Shown one piece after another: positions 1 through 12,512 of a stretch of 64,000 nt of DNA. A program made the position numbers and the translations under genes. Within the stretch, counting starts at the first letter, position 1; each line of letters starts with the position of its first letter. The notes under the pieces were generated by a model. That model made no database searches and was not told the DNA's origin. It saw only the letters and a list, made by a program, of their open reading frames with translations. Origin of the DNA: Scylla paramamosain (lineage: Eukaryota; Arthropoda; Malacostraca; Decapoda; Portunidae); assembly GCF_035594125.1 (NCBI RefSeq), contig NC_087166.1:18811266-18875265 (forward strand). Reading direction: 5' to 3'.

Positions 1-102
<102 letters not shown>

Positions 103-845
103 TGGCCCTTGGACAGTGACCCCCCCTACATAAAAAAAAGGAAAATAAATAAATCAATTAACTTCCAGAGTAGAGTACATTCTGACTTTCTCCCCTTTTG
201 TGGAGATCTTCATTTTTAGAGACTTCAATGTTCACCATAACCATTGGCTTTCTTGTCCCTTCACTGAACATCCTGGTGAACTAGTCTTCAACTTTGCTAT
301 CCTCCACGACCTACAGCAATTGGTGCAACACCCTACTCGTATTCCTGACCGTCTTGGAGATACGCCCAATTTTCTCGACCTTTTCCTCACCTCTAATCCA
401 TCTGTTTATGTTCTTACCCTCTCTTTTCCATTGGGCTCTTGAGATCACAATCTCGTATCTGTATTTTGTCCTATCGCTCCAATCCCTCCTCAGGATCGCC
501 CTAAGCGGAGGTGCCTCTGGCTTTTTGCCTCTGCTAGTTGGTGGACCTGAGGCAGTATTTTGCTGATTTTCCTTGGAATGACTACTGCTTCTGTGTCAGA
601 GACCTGTCTCTGTAAGCCGAGTGCATAACAGAGGTGAAAGTGTCGGGCATGGAGGGGTACATTCCTCACTCTTTTTCTCGATTTAAACCTTCCAAACCTT
701 TGTTTAACAAAGCCTGTTCTCGTGCTATACATGACAGAGAGGTGGCCCACAAAAGGTACTTGAGCCTTCCATCACCAGAATCTTATGCGCTTTATACTTC
801 TGCCAGGAACAATGGTAAGTCTATTCTCCAACTTTGTCTTGGTGC
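103..845 (+). mobile_element. Family D LINE fragments (3' tail piece plus endonuclease/linker piece)
   Basis: Positions 103-142 match the 3' tail of family D (CCTTGG..CAGTG..CCTACATAAAAAAAA), as also seen at 26872-26940 and 46600-46646. From about 160 the sequence jumps to the C-terminal part of the AP-type endonuclease and the following linker. The peptide at 200-442 carries [12 protein letters not shown] (GDFN-like endonuclease motif, its G lost) and [13 protein letters not shown]. Several frameshifts are present and no reverse transcriptase is left. The right end meets an inverted copy at about 845. Confidence 0.8.
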
Positions 846-2230
846 CTGAAGTCACGAGGGGAGATTTTAAAAGATTCTGACAGTTTCTATTAATGAAGGA
901 TTTTTTGGCTAATTGGAGAACAAACTTGGGATTGTTCCTGGCAGAAATATAAAGCATATGAGATTCTGGTGATGGAAGGCTCAAATATTTTTTGTGGGCA
1001 ACCTCTTTATCAAGTGTAGCACGAGAACAGGCTGTGTTAAACCAAGGTTTGAAAGGTTTAGGTCGAGAAAAAGAGTGAGAATGTACGCCTCCATGCCAGA
1101 CACTATCATCTCTGTTATGCGCTTGGCAAACAGAGACGGTTCTCTAACAAAGAAATAGTAGTCATTTCAAGAAAAATCAGCAAAATACCTTCTCAGATCC
1201 CCCAAACTAGCAGAGGCAAAACGCCAGAAGCACCTCCTCAGAGGGTGATCCTGAGGAGGGATTGGAACGATAGGGCAAGATACAGATACGAGATAGTGAT
1301 AGGAGGAACCTAACAGAGAAGATAGGATTAAAGCTTAGGGAAGGTTCAAGAATGTTGGACGTATCTCCAAGACGGTCAGGAATACGAGTAGGGTGTTGCA
1401 CCATCTGCTCTAGGTCGTGGAGGATAGCAAATTTAAAGGCTAGTTAACCAGGATGGTCAGTGAAGGGAAAGGAAAGCCAAGGCTGGTTGTGAACATTGAA
1501 GTCTCCAAGAATGGGGAACTCTGCAAAAGGGAAGAGAGTCAGAATGTGCTCCACTTTGAAAGTTAAGTATTCAACGGATTTCCCATATTCAGAGGAGTTA
1601 GGTGAGAGATATACAACACAGATAAATTTAGTTTGAGAGTGACTCTATAGTCATAGCCAAATGGTGGAAAACTCGGAAGAATGAAGAACGTGGGCACGAG
1701 AGCAGATTAAGTTGTTGCGCACATATATGCAACATTCAGCTTTGGATTGAAAATGAGGATAGAGAAAGGAGGGAACAAGAAAATGGGGCTACATGCAGTT
1801 GCCTCAGACACTTGTATTTTTATGAGGAAAAGAAGATGAGGTTTAGTAAAGGAGAGGTGGTGTTCTACAGATTGAAAATTAGATATAAGACCGCGAATGT
1901 TGCTGAAGTTAATGAACAGTTGAGGGGGGTGTCAAGACACTTAGGTGTCAATACCAGAAGAGCAGTTTGACCTTGGCACATTTGTGGTCCCCTCCCCAGA
2001 TGGGGAGGAGTAGGAGTTACCATGATAATTTTGAATTTTGAGTGAAGGGTGTGTGTGTAATTAGGTGTGAAGGAAGCGAGTTGTCTTTAGAGGTAGACTG
2101 TGACTTCCCCTTTCTGTTGTGAGACACAAAGGGAAACGTTCAGTGAGGGCACAGCTGGCTTTTATGATAGGTCCACAACATCCTCTGATCCAGTGCTTTA
2201 GATCTCACTGGGACTAATGATCGTTTCTGC
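846..2230 (-). mobile_element. Family D LINE, inverted 5' half (5'UTR, endonuclease, linker)
   Basis: This is the reverse complement of the same family as 103-845. Read on the minus strand it starts with the 5' leader (CCCAGTGAGATCTAAAGCA, compare 44610-44640), passes through the endonuclease and ends in the linker before the RT. The peptide at 1207-1404 (minus) keeps the family signature [11 protein letters not shown]. Stops and frameshifts are frequent. The tail-to-tail junction with the plus copy near 845 lies at the same family position on both sides, as expected of an inverted duplication or fold-back event. Confidence 0.8.
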
Positions 2231-4285
<2,055 letters not shown>

Positions 4286-4562
4286 TTACAATTACAAGAG
4301 GGGGACAGACAGTGAGGGTGAAATTAGAGGGGGAAGTAGGGTTGAGAGTTGGAGGGAACAGTTTTGGTGAAAGTGAAATATAGTTAGAGAGTAATAGGTG
4401 GCGGGCTGTACGCCTTGCTTTTCCTGTTGTTTATTTACCTTTTACCGTTGAGTTGACCTAAATTTTGTTTTGGCAATGGGCTGTGCATATATGTGTATGT
4501 GTGTGTTATAACATGTTATTGTTGTCATCTAGATTTTATGCTTTACCTTACGACTGAGAAGT

Positions 4563-7317
4563 TTAAGTGTAAAGTGGAGTTGGTACATCTTGCTCTAATG
4601 TTTTTGCTGTTTTCCTGAACCATGTGTGCTCCAAAATGTTGTTTTGGTTTTCTGTTATTGTATGTATGTATTCAGTGTCGTGTAAAATGTTTTGCAGTGT
4701 GAATTTTATTTTTTGAGCTCTTTCGTGTAATAGAATGTTTATTGGTTTCATGTTGCTTAGTTGGTGTAACTCTGATGTGGTTTTTGTGTATGGATACTGT
4801 TCATTGTAAACAAACCTTAAGGCATGGTTCTGTACTCTTTGAAGTTTTCTTATAGCATGTTTAAATAATGTTGCTAGTGGATATTCTGGGTAGAGAAGTA
4901 GTGGAATTACGCAAGATTTTATGAGGTGTAACTTGATGTTCGTGGTGAGTTGGCTGAATTTTTTTATAGTATATAGAGCGTGCTTTGCTTTTACTACGTT
5001 ATTTGTGATTTGGTTGTTGTACCCTTTGCTGTTGATTGACATGCCAAGAATGTTTGCCTTTCTTGTGTATGATATTCTTTGATGGTTGATAGTTATTGGT
5101 TTCGTTTTCGTTATTGAGACTGGAAGTATTGCGAATTTATTCATATTTGTTTTTATTTTCCACTGATGTTCGTATTGGTTTATTTTTGTGATTTCTCTTT
5201 CCACTTTTCGTGCTAAGAAATTTCTACTATTCTCTTGTTGTGTTATTATTTGGGTGATGTCATCAGCGTAAGTTACGTATGTGCAATGTGGGCTTGGTGG
5301 TGGAATATCTGAGGTGTATATAGTGAATAGGGTTGGTGAAATGTTGCTGCCTTGAGGTACTCCGCTTAGCAGTGGTATGGGTGGACCCGTGTGTGTTTTT
5401 ATTGCTATACTTGCTGTTCTTTTATTCAAAAAGCTACTCAAGAGCTTTACATAAGTGTCTGGTAAATTTAATAAGGATAGTTTATATTTTAAGCCTTGGT
5501 GCCAGACCTTATCAAATGCTTTTGATATATCCCGGGTGACAATTGTGGCTATTTTGTTTGTTGTTAGTGTATGACTTAGTTTTTTCTGTGAGGATTGCTA
5601 TGGCAGTATGTGTTGATCGGTGTTGTCTAAAACCGTGTTGAGATGTTGGAAAGAGGCTGTTCGTTTCTAGGTAATTTCTTAGTCTGTGGTTGATTATTTT
5701 TTCGAACATTTTTCCTGGCACTTCAAGTAGAGAGATAGGTCTGTGGTTATGTGGGTTTGTTGTCTGTTTGTTGGCCTTTGGGATTAGTTTGAGTTTAGCA
5801 TGTTTGTATTCGTCTGGGAAGTAGTCCATGGAAATTGATATGTTGAGTAGTTTTGTAAGAATTAATATAGAGTCTGGTGATAGGTGTTGTAGAATTATTT
5901 TATTGATCTTCGACACCCCTGGGGTGTTATTCTTAAGGCTTTTAATTATACGTTGTATTGTGTCTGGGGTTATTTTATGTAACAGTGGGTGGTTGTCATC
6001 AAGTCTGTTTGGGTCTCCATTTGGGTATGGCGTAAATTTATCTTCATTATTAATCACGTATTGGGTGACCATGTTGTCTGTGTGTTGATCGAATTCTGCG
6101 TTTTCCTGTTGTGATATTTGAAAGTTATTGCTCCATACCTCTCTAAAAATTTCTTCTTGTTTTCTTACGTCATGGATTTTTTCGTTGTTGTGTATTATGT
6201 AATTTTCCGAGGTCTTACTGTTGCCTTGTAATTTTTTTATCTGTGACCAGAATTTCTTAGAGTCTTTATGTGCATTAATAAGCTTAGTTATTTTACTTTC
6301 CCACTGTTTATTTTGTATATTATTGCACTCTTTTATTATTGCAGGTCTTATTCTTTTTAAGGTTGCGTATTTTAAAGGAGTCCAACCTGTATAATTGCTT
6401 TCGTCTGTGATGTTTTTTGCGTAGATTTTAAGATATTTTATGGTGTTATTTGTTAGTGGCTTTTGTTGTGTTCTTGTTCTTTTTAAGGGGATGTTGTTCT
6501 TCATTGAGTTTGTTACAACACTTGTCCATTGTTGTAAAGATATATTTAGCTGTTGTGTGCTCATATAAGCGTTTGTGTTTATGTTTTTATGTGTTTCTTT
6601 AATGTCTTGGGTGAATGTTTCCCAGTTTGCTAGGTTGTAGTTTGGTATTGGGTCAATGGATGTTGTTATTGCTTTTGTAGTTATTTTGATTATTATTGGA
6701 ATGTGGTCAGAAGATGTGGTGGGACCGGGTTTTATATCCATGCTATGGTATGTTTTATGATTTGTAAGTATGATGTCGGGTGTAGATGTATGACTGCTGC
6801 CGAAAAATGTATGGAAGTTAGGGCCTTTGTAACAGAGATTCCCTTTGTCAATAAGTTTTTTTATTGCTTTCCCAACATTGTTGCTGTCATTGTTGTTTAG
6901 AATCGTATGTTTGGCGTTTAGATCTCCGATGATGTAAGTTGGTGTGTTTTGTGTTATTAATCTGTGAAAGTCTGTGATAGGGAGATAAGGTCTTCGTGGT
7001 GGTAAGTAAGTTGTTGCAATATTTATTGGTCCAGTGGTAGTGGATATGGTAACTTGTAAAATATCTGTGTCAAAGTCATCTGTGATTTTATATTCAATAC
7101 TGTTTTTAACTAGTATTGCAGATCCATCATGAAGGGTGTTGTCACTGTTGATTTTGTAAGTGTTATATCCGTATATTTTTATGGTTTATGTGTCCTTGAC
7201 CCCGGTGCTATTCAGAAGTATTATGTCAGGGTTGTTCTGTAAATATGTGTTAGTTAACAAGAATTTGTTTGTTTTCCATGTATGTACGTTATGTTGTATT
7301 ATGGTGATCGTGTCCAT
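4563..7317 (-). pseudogene. LINE A ORF2: endonuclease-reverse transcriptase (broken)
   Basis: The start is the ATG at 7317 (MDTITIIQHNV), just after the ORF1 end. The N-terminal AP-type endonuclease shows QHNV, YLPPRRPYLP, IIGDLNA and SSDHIPI. Where most AP-type LINE endonucleases have QET(H), this copy has LLNSTG. The RT follows with RPISLLEVPGKMFEK, HGFRQHRST, RDISKAFDKVW, GVPQGSNISPTLFTIY and YADDITQI (catalytic D and DD present). Breaks: TAA at 7188-7186, and a one-base frameshift near 5540-5560 just before the first catalytic Asp. It would nick target DNA and copy the LINE RNA by target-primed reverse transcription. Confidence 0.85.
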
Positions 7318-7400
7318 GTTTGTGTATGTGTCTGTATGTGAGAAGTTAGTGTTTGTTCCAGTGATTTGTGTGTAACGGTGTTTGATTCTGGGTACTTGCT

Positions 7401-8940
7401 TTAATTAGAGGAGTGTCTGTGTCTGCTGTGTTTGTGTTTAGGGGCTTTGGTGGGTGGCGGGGTGAGTTCTTGGTGTAAGCCGTTACGGATTTTACCGAAC
7501 TGCGAGTCGTCAGTAGTACACCAGCAGTTTGTTAGCTCCATATCGTTATTTATCATATACAGTAGTATTTTTTTGGTCAGTATATGACGGGTTCGTGTAC
7601 CTGTATTTATATAATCCAGAATCAATTTCCCGTTTTAAGTCAACTAGATTAAGGGTTTTTTCTTTGGGCCAGCCTTTGCTTTTCTTGGTGATGATCTGAA
7701 GTCCTATGGCTTGACCAGAGATTTTTTCCAGTGGGGGCATGCTTGGGTCATGTGAAGTGTTGTTTTCTTGTTGTGTATGCATTGTTTCGTGTCTGTCTGT
7801 TTTGCAGGAGTTAAGTGAGTGTGGTGTTTGTTGTGTGTTAGCCATGACTGTGTGTTGTGTGTCTTGTTGATATTGTTGGTGTTGTTGTTCTTGTTGCTGT
7901 TGCTGTTGTTGTTGCTGTTGCTGTTGCTGCTGTTGTTGCTGTTGCTGCTGCTGCTGTTGCTGTTGGTTTTGAAAATTGAGGATAAGGCTGGAAGGTGGAT
8001 TATTCGGGAGGTCGATTTTTGGGAGTTTGTTGAGTTCTAGGGCTCTGTTGAACTCATCATTATAAGAGCCTGGGTTAGCTGTATTGATCAGATGTGCATG
8101 AAGCATGAATGACATTATTTTTGTTGTTGTTTCCGGATTGATTATGCTACTGATGGGTGAGGGGTTTGTGTTGGTGACTGATTGTGCATATGTTGCATTG
8201 TTAGTAGTTTTTTGTTTATTTATTTTTGCATCTACAGCTTTTTTCCTTTTAGGGCATTTATTTGCTAGTGTTCGATGTTTGTCAGAACAGTTGATGCATT
8301 TTTTATTTGTGCTTTTGCAGTCTCTCCATGTGTGTCCTTCATCTGCACATTCGGAGCATATTTTATATTCTTTTGCTTTTGGGCATTGACTGGTTGGGTG
8401 ATCCTCGATATTATAACACCGCATGCAAGTCATAATAGAGATGAATTCGTCTTGCTTTATATTATAAGCTGGAATTCTGAGATGGAAGGACAGGATTCCT
8501 TTCTCTGTAGCTTTTTTGGCAATGGCTGTTTCTGAGAAGGTTATTTTCATTATCCTTGTTCTCGGGATTTTGAAGATGCTGTCGATAGTTGGGATCCATA
8601 GGTTGTTTGCCGTGATTTCTCCTATGATCTCATTTTCTTGATGGTTGTGTATTACTTCATCAACATTGAAAAGCAAAACCGTCCTTTTTGCTCTTAGCTC
8701 AGGTGGGATTATAGGTGTGTAATCCTCAGCAGCTAATATTTCGATGATCTTTGCGAATATGTTGTCTATTTCTTCGTCGTCTTTTGTTATGACTACGAAA
8801 CCATCTGGCGTTATGACGATCTTATTGGCGTATATCAGTTCTTCAGAGAGGATCTTCAATAGTTTCAGCTTGTTTCCGGCATCAGGTTTAGGGTGCTTGA
8901 TCTTCACTTGTGGCATCTTGGCATATCGTGGTTGAATCAA
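7401..8940 (-). pseudogene. LINE A ORF1: gag-like RNA-binding protein with CCHC knuckles and polyQ
   Basis: The conserved start corresponds to MPQVKIKHPKPDAG, slightly inside the longest frame. Around residues 190-235 lie Cys/His knuckles (CMRCYNIEDHPTSQC, CSECADEGHTWRDC, CINCSDKHRTLANKC), as expected for an ORF1 nucleic-acid chaperone. A CAG/CAA tract at about 7878-7968 codes for a run of some 30 glutamines absent from the LINE B and C homologues. The C-terminal part after a frameshift in the T-run near 7570 continues in another frame (peptide 7401-7625). Its role is to bind the LINE RNA and form the retrotransposition particle. Confidence 0.85.
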
Positions 8941-9661
8941 GAAAAAAGGTAGAAAAGGAAAGAGAGAGAAGAGAACCTACAGGGGGTCACGGCCCGACAC
9001 ACGACACAGCTGTGATAGAATAAGGAAGGAGCCTGCCTAAGCGAGGCAGTTTAGTGTCCCAGCTACTAGTAGCCGTCGTAGACACCCTGCCTCGATCCTA
9101 CCCTGTCCAAGTTTTGCCCTACCCTACTAATGTGCTTAAGGCAGCCCTTCTAAGGGCCCCCCTCGTGCAAGCCTCGGGGTTCACCTTCACACACCAGGGG
9201 ACTCTATGGGCGAAAAGAGAAAAATATAGTAGGAGAAGAAGGTGCCTGGGCGGAACACAACAGAGGAGTTCCCGTTACACATGACTTGGGAGATTCCCAA
9301 GGTGGGAGTCTCCCTGAAGTGCTAACTGGCACGATCGTCAGCCTCACAAAGGTGCTTGTAGGAGTCTCAGTGCAAGCTGGCCAGTCCCGAGAACATAGCC
9401 GCGAAAGTACCGGTGTTCCGGGGCTGGTTGGTGCTTCAGGTGTCACTAAGACACCAAAACAGTCACGACGCCTTGGCCACTAAGGTGCCAAGACGAAGAG
9501 AAAACTTGGGGTCTGCTTGGAGAGACTTGTTGCGGCGAGGCAGAGCAGCTCAGCGGCGAGCGAATCGGCGAGCTGGTGCCTACGCAGTCTGGGTGTCTCC
9601 AGGCTGCTCTCTAGAGAGCGGTGGGCGGGCTGGTTGTCCTGGCGTCTGGTGTCAAGTGTGT
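8941..9661 (-). other. LINE A 5'UTR
   Basis: A GC-richer leader. The part near ORF1 (about 9000-9290) aligns with the LINE C leader (GGGGGGCCCT, CTGCCTTAAGC, GCCCAGGCA), while the first 350 bases next to the Penelope junction do not align with LINE C. No reliable ORF is seen. Confidence 0.6.
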
Positions 9662-9668
9662 GAATGGC

Positions 9669-12194
9669 TCAAGCTGATTGCGGGGGGGGGGGTGTATTTA
9701 TACCGGTAGGCTTGTCACCCCGCTGCGCGTCCTGGTCTCTGATTGGCTGACGGCTGTCGCGGGCTGTGCTGGGCTGCTGCAATCCAAGCTGGGTCTTCGC
9801 GCGCTTGGTAATGCTTGTAGGTCTTCGGATTGTTATATTTAATGTAGGGTTTGTCTCCTTTATATATAGTGCTTCTAAGATGGGGAGACGCCTGGTGTCT
9901 GGGCATGTAGTTAGGATCTCCGTTTTATCTACTAGCATTCCTCTTGTGATGTTTATGTTATGCTTCTCCTTCAGGTGTTTCTTGGGTGCTCCGGTTGTGA
10001 GGTGGAAAGTTAGTCGTTGGGAGAGTCTTGTTGTCGTCATGCCAACATAGGTGGAGGGAAGGACTTCACAGTTTCCTTGGTTACACGTAAACCTATATAT
10101 GACATGTGACTTCTGAAGGCTCTCTTTCTCTTTTGAGGGGTTATTTTTTAGAAGAAGATGGCTGGTTTTCTTGGTGTTGTAATAAATTATCAGTTTAACT
10201 TGTTTGTCAGGGTCGGAAGGCTTGATGTTCCTCTTCACAATCTGCGTGATGGCCCTCTCATCTTCTTCGTAGGCGGTAGAGAAAGTTGCTTTATAGAAGA
10301 TGTTGATGTTCCCTTTCTTATCCTCTTGTTGCTTCTTGTTATGCCAGCTGTCGACAATTTTCTTTACTAGGCGGTTGATGTCCTTTTCACTGAAATTGTT
10401 GTTTATGAGGACTTGAGTTGAGCGCTGTATTTCTTGGTGGACTTGTTTCCATGTGCTGCAGTGTGTAAGCGGTCTTCTGATGTAGGCTGAGATAGTGGAA
10501 TCCTTGTACCTCGTGGGACACTCACTTCGTCCGTTCAAGCAGAGTCCAGGATTCGTTGGTTTTGTGTAGACGCTGGTGGTAAATCTTCCTTCTTCTTCTT
10601 GCACTAGGACGTCGAGAAAGGGCATGGCTCCATCTTTGCTGTTTTCCATAGTAAATGTTAGCCCAGATGTTTCTTGGAGGTGAAGTCTAAGATGCTCTGC
10701 TTCGGCTGCGTCCTTTGTCTTGATGAAAATGTCGTCAATATAAAGGCAATATATATCCAGTTTTTTTTACTATCTTGAAAACTTCCTCCTCGATGCAACC
10801 CATGAAGAAGTTTGCCAAGAGTACACCGAGAAGAGAACCCATTGCCACGCCGTCTACCTGGCAGTACTTGTTACCGCGGGGGCAGGTAAAAGGTGCTTCT
10901 TTAGTGCAACACTCCAAGAGTTCTCGGAGTACAGCTTCTGGGATCGCAAGCTTAGGTGTAGCTTCATTGTGATAAACACGTTCACATTCGTGAACAAGGA
11001 TTCGACATCTAGTGAGGCAACTCTTCCTTCTGCATCGCTGTTGTTGAGGACATCGATGAAATCTGAGGCTGACTGCAGACAATAGGAGGTAGGAATGTAC
11101 GGTGTGAGGAGGGCGCACAGTCTTTTAGCGATGTAGTAGGTAGGAGTGGGAATTTGGGATATGAGTCTTAATTTGTTGCCTGGCTTGTGGGTCTTGACAT
11201 TGCCATAGCAGTATCCCATCTCATATTCGCCTGTGAGTCTTTCGAACTTAACATCGCAGGTGGAGTTATTCTTTGCTATAATCTTGTTCAGTCTTTTCTT
11301 GAGGGCTGCTGTAGGGTTTCTTGAAATCTTCTTGAACTTGGTAGTGTCGCTGAGGATGCTGTCAATCTTGCTTAAGTATTCTTTGCTGTCGATGAGGACA
11401 TATGCAGCAGCCTTATCCGCTCTTCTGATGGTGATGGCAGGATCAGACCGAAGTTCTTTGGCAGCATCGATGTGTCTTTTCTCAAGTATGCTGCTGTTGT
11501 AATGGCCTCTTCATTTAGTAGATTCCGTGATCACTTCTTGCTTGAAAGTCTGGCTAACGATCACCTGGCCGCTTTTCTGCAGTTTCTCTACGTTGTCTAT
11601 GAGCACTTCACATTCAACCCTTTTCTGGAATTTTCTCGGTCTTGAGAGTATGTGGCAGTTGAGACCTATATTAAGCACTTCATGTTGGTCTTGGGTGAGA
11701 TTCTTATTAGTAAGGTGATGTACGAGTCCTTAGGGCTGGAATACTTGACATTGCCGCCATTTAGTCTAACCAGCTTGTTTTGGTTGGCTCTAACAATGGA
11801 ATGCTTATGTTTGTCTATGATCTGTTTTAGTTTGGTGTCTATCATCTGTTTTGATGTGGCGTCAATGTCAATATTTTTCCACTGCTCTTCGATTTCCTCG
11901 AGCTGTTGCTGTAGCTCCTTGACCTTCAGATGGAGTTCTCTTATCCTTTGCTTCATGAAGTTAGTTCTATCTTCATTACTCGGCTTCCGTCTGCGTCTTC
12001 TGCTCGTATTAACTGCCCCATCACTGGTAATATTAAGGGTGTATATGGGCAGGAGTCTTTCTCTAATACATATCTCATTGAATGTGATAGCTAGTTGAGC
12101 ATTTATTATTTTTCTTAAGATATTTTCCTTATATCTTATGATTGTCTTATATTATTTTTTTAATTGGCTGTATGACTTCGCCGAAGCTAGTCAT
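9669..12194 (-). pseudogene. PLE A reverse transcriptase / GIY-YIG endonuclease (frameshifted)
   Basis: The N-terminus starts at the ATG at 12194, two bases after the ribozyme. A charged coiled-coil-like segment (11666-11956, QRIRELHLKVKELQQQLEEI) follows. RT motifs: KTHKPGNKLRLI, VASLDVESLFTNV (motif A), DGVAMGSLLGVLLANFFM (motif B), YIDD at 10731-10742, then MPFLDVLV. The C-terminal GIY-YIG nuclease shows HVIYRFTCNQGNCEV and STYVGMTTTRLSQRL. The frame ends PPQSA-stop at 9669. At least three frameshifts are visible (A-run near 12153; around 11000; near 10735). The family primes reverse transcription from nuclease-cut DNA. Confidence 0.85.
9695..9702 (-). promoter_or_regulatory. TATA box inside the PLE A 3' coding end
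   Basis: TATAAATA on the minus strand lies about 23-40 bases upstream of the TTGAGCCATTC junction, so initiation about 30 bases downstream would fall at the first bases of LINE A. The same box occurs in PLE C at 17207-17214. Confidence 0.5.
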
Positions 12195-12281
12195 TTTCGC
12201 TAGATCGCAATTTCGGGTCCTTGACCCTTCTTCAGTAGCGAAGGTCTATCCGTCTTGAGGGTGTCGGAGAGAATGGCTCAA
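12058..12281 (-). repeat. Penelope 5' pseudo-LTR of PLE A
   Basis: Matches 4063-4285 over its full length with a few substitutions and one extra base in an A-run. It begins with TTGAGCCATTC (12271-12281) against the LINE B tail and runs on into PLE A coding sequence. Confidence 0.75.
12196..12242 (-). ncRNA. Hammerhead ribozyme-like motif (PLE pseudo-LTR copy 2)
   Basis: Same architecture as 4200-4246: stem I arms at 12196-12202 and 12236-12242, core CTGAAGA, stem II GGGTC/GACCC, GAAA. One substitution (C to T) in stem III leaves a G-U wobble pair. The ATG of PLE A follows two bases after the stem I arm. Confidence 0.65.
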
Positions 12282-12512
12282 GTGAATAGTGAATAGGATA
12301 GGAAAGTGTGGGGGAAAGGAAGATGTATTGATGAGGGAAAGTGGGTGAGAAGAGAAGTGTGAAGGAAAGTAGGAGGTAGATAGTATGTGGGCTTAACCAC
12401 ATTGCTTATTTTTTATGTATTTACTTTTTTGTTATTACCAGCCCTTCAGAGCATGGGCCTGAAGGAGAGGGGAACCCGCTGTTATCGACAGATTGAATAT
12501 ATGTTTTATGAT

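Larger units (their letters stand above)
4286..9661 (-). mobile_element. LINE A: two-ORF non-LTR retrotransposon inserted in PLE A
   Basis: A 5.4-kb element with 5'UTR, ORF1 (gag-like, CCHC knuckles), ORF2 (endonuclease and RT) and a 3'UTR ending in a short tandem tail (ATTGTA units at 4286-4297). It is flanked by GAATGGCTCAA at 4275-4285 and 9662-9672, the 11-bp target duplication; outside both copies lies Penelope sequence. It has the same orientation as its host PLE. It contains one nonsense codon and two frameshifts. Confidence 0.85.
9662..12281 (-). mobile_element. PLE A: Penelope-like element with GIY-YIG domain
   Basis: Minus-strand element: 5' pseudo-LTR with ribozyme (12058-12281), single long ORF (12194 to 9669), then the site occupied by LINE A, and beyond it a second pseudo-LTR copy (4063-4285). 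Upstream of the 5' pseudo-LTR is LINE B, again at the TTGAGCCATTC site, so PLE A lies in a tandem PLE arrangement. Bidirectional truncation and inverted neighbours (16706 onward) are usual for Penelope copies. Confidence 0.85.

Noticed and set aside
7819..8040. Poly-leucine frame on the plus strand
   Set aside because: Shadow of the polyglutamine tract of LINE A ORF1 on the minus strand.
9204..9709. Several 65-98 residue frames in the LINE A leader, both strands
   Set aside because: GC-rich leader with overlapping frames, no similarity to the LINE C leader frames.
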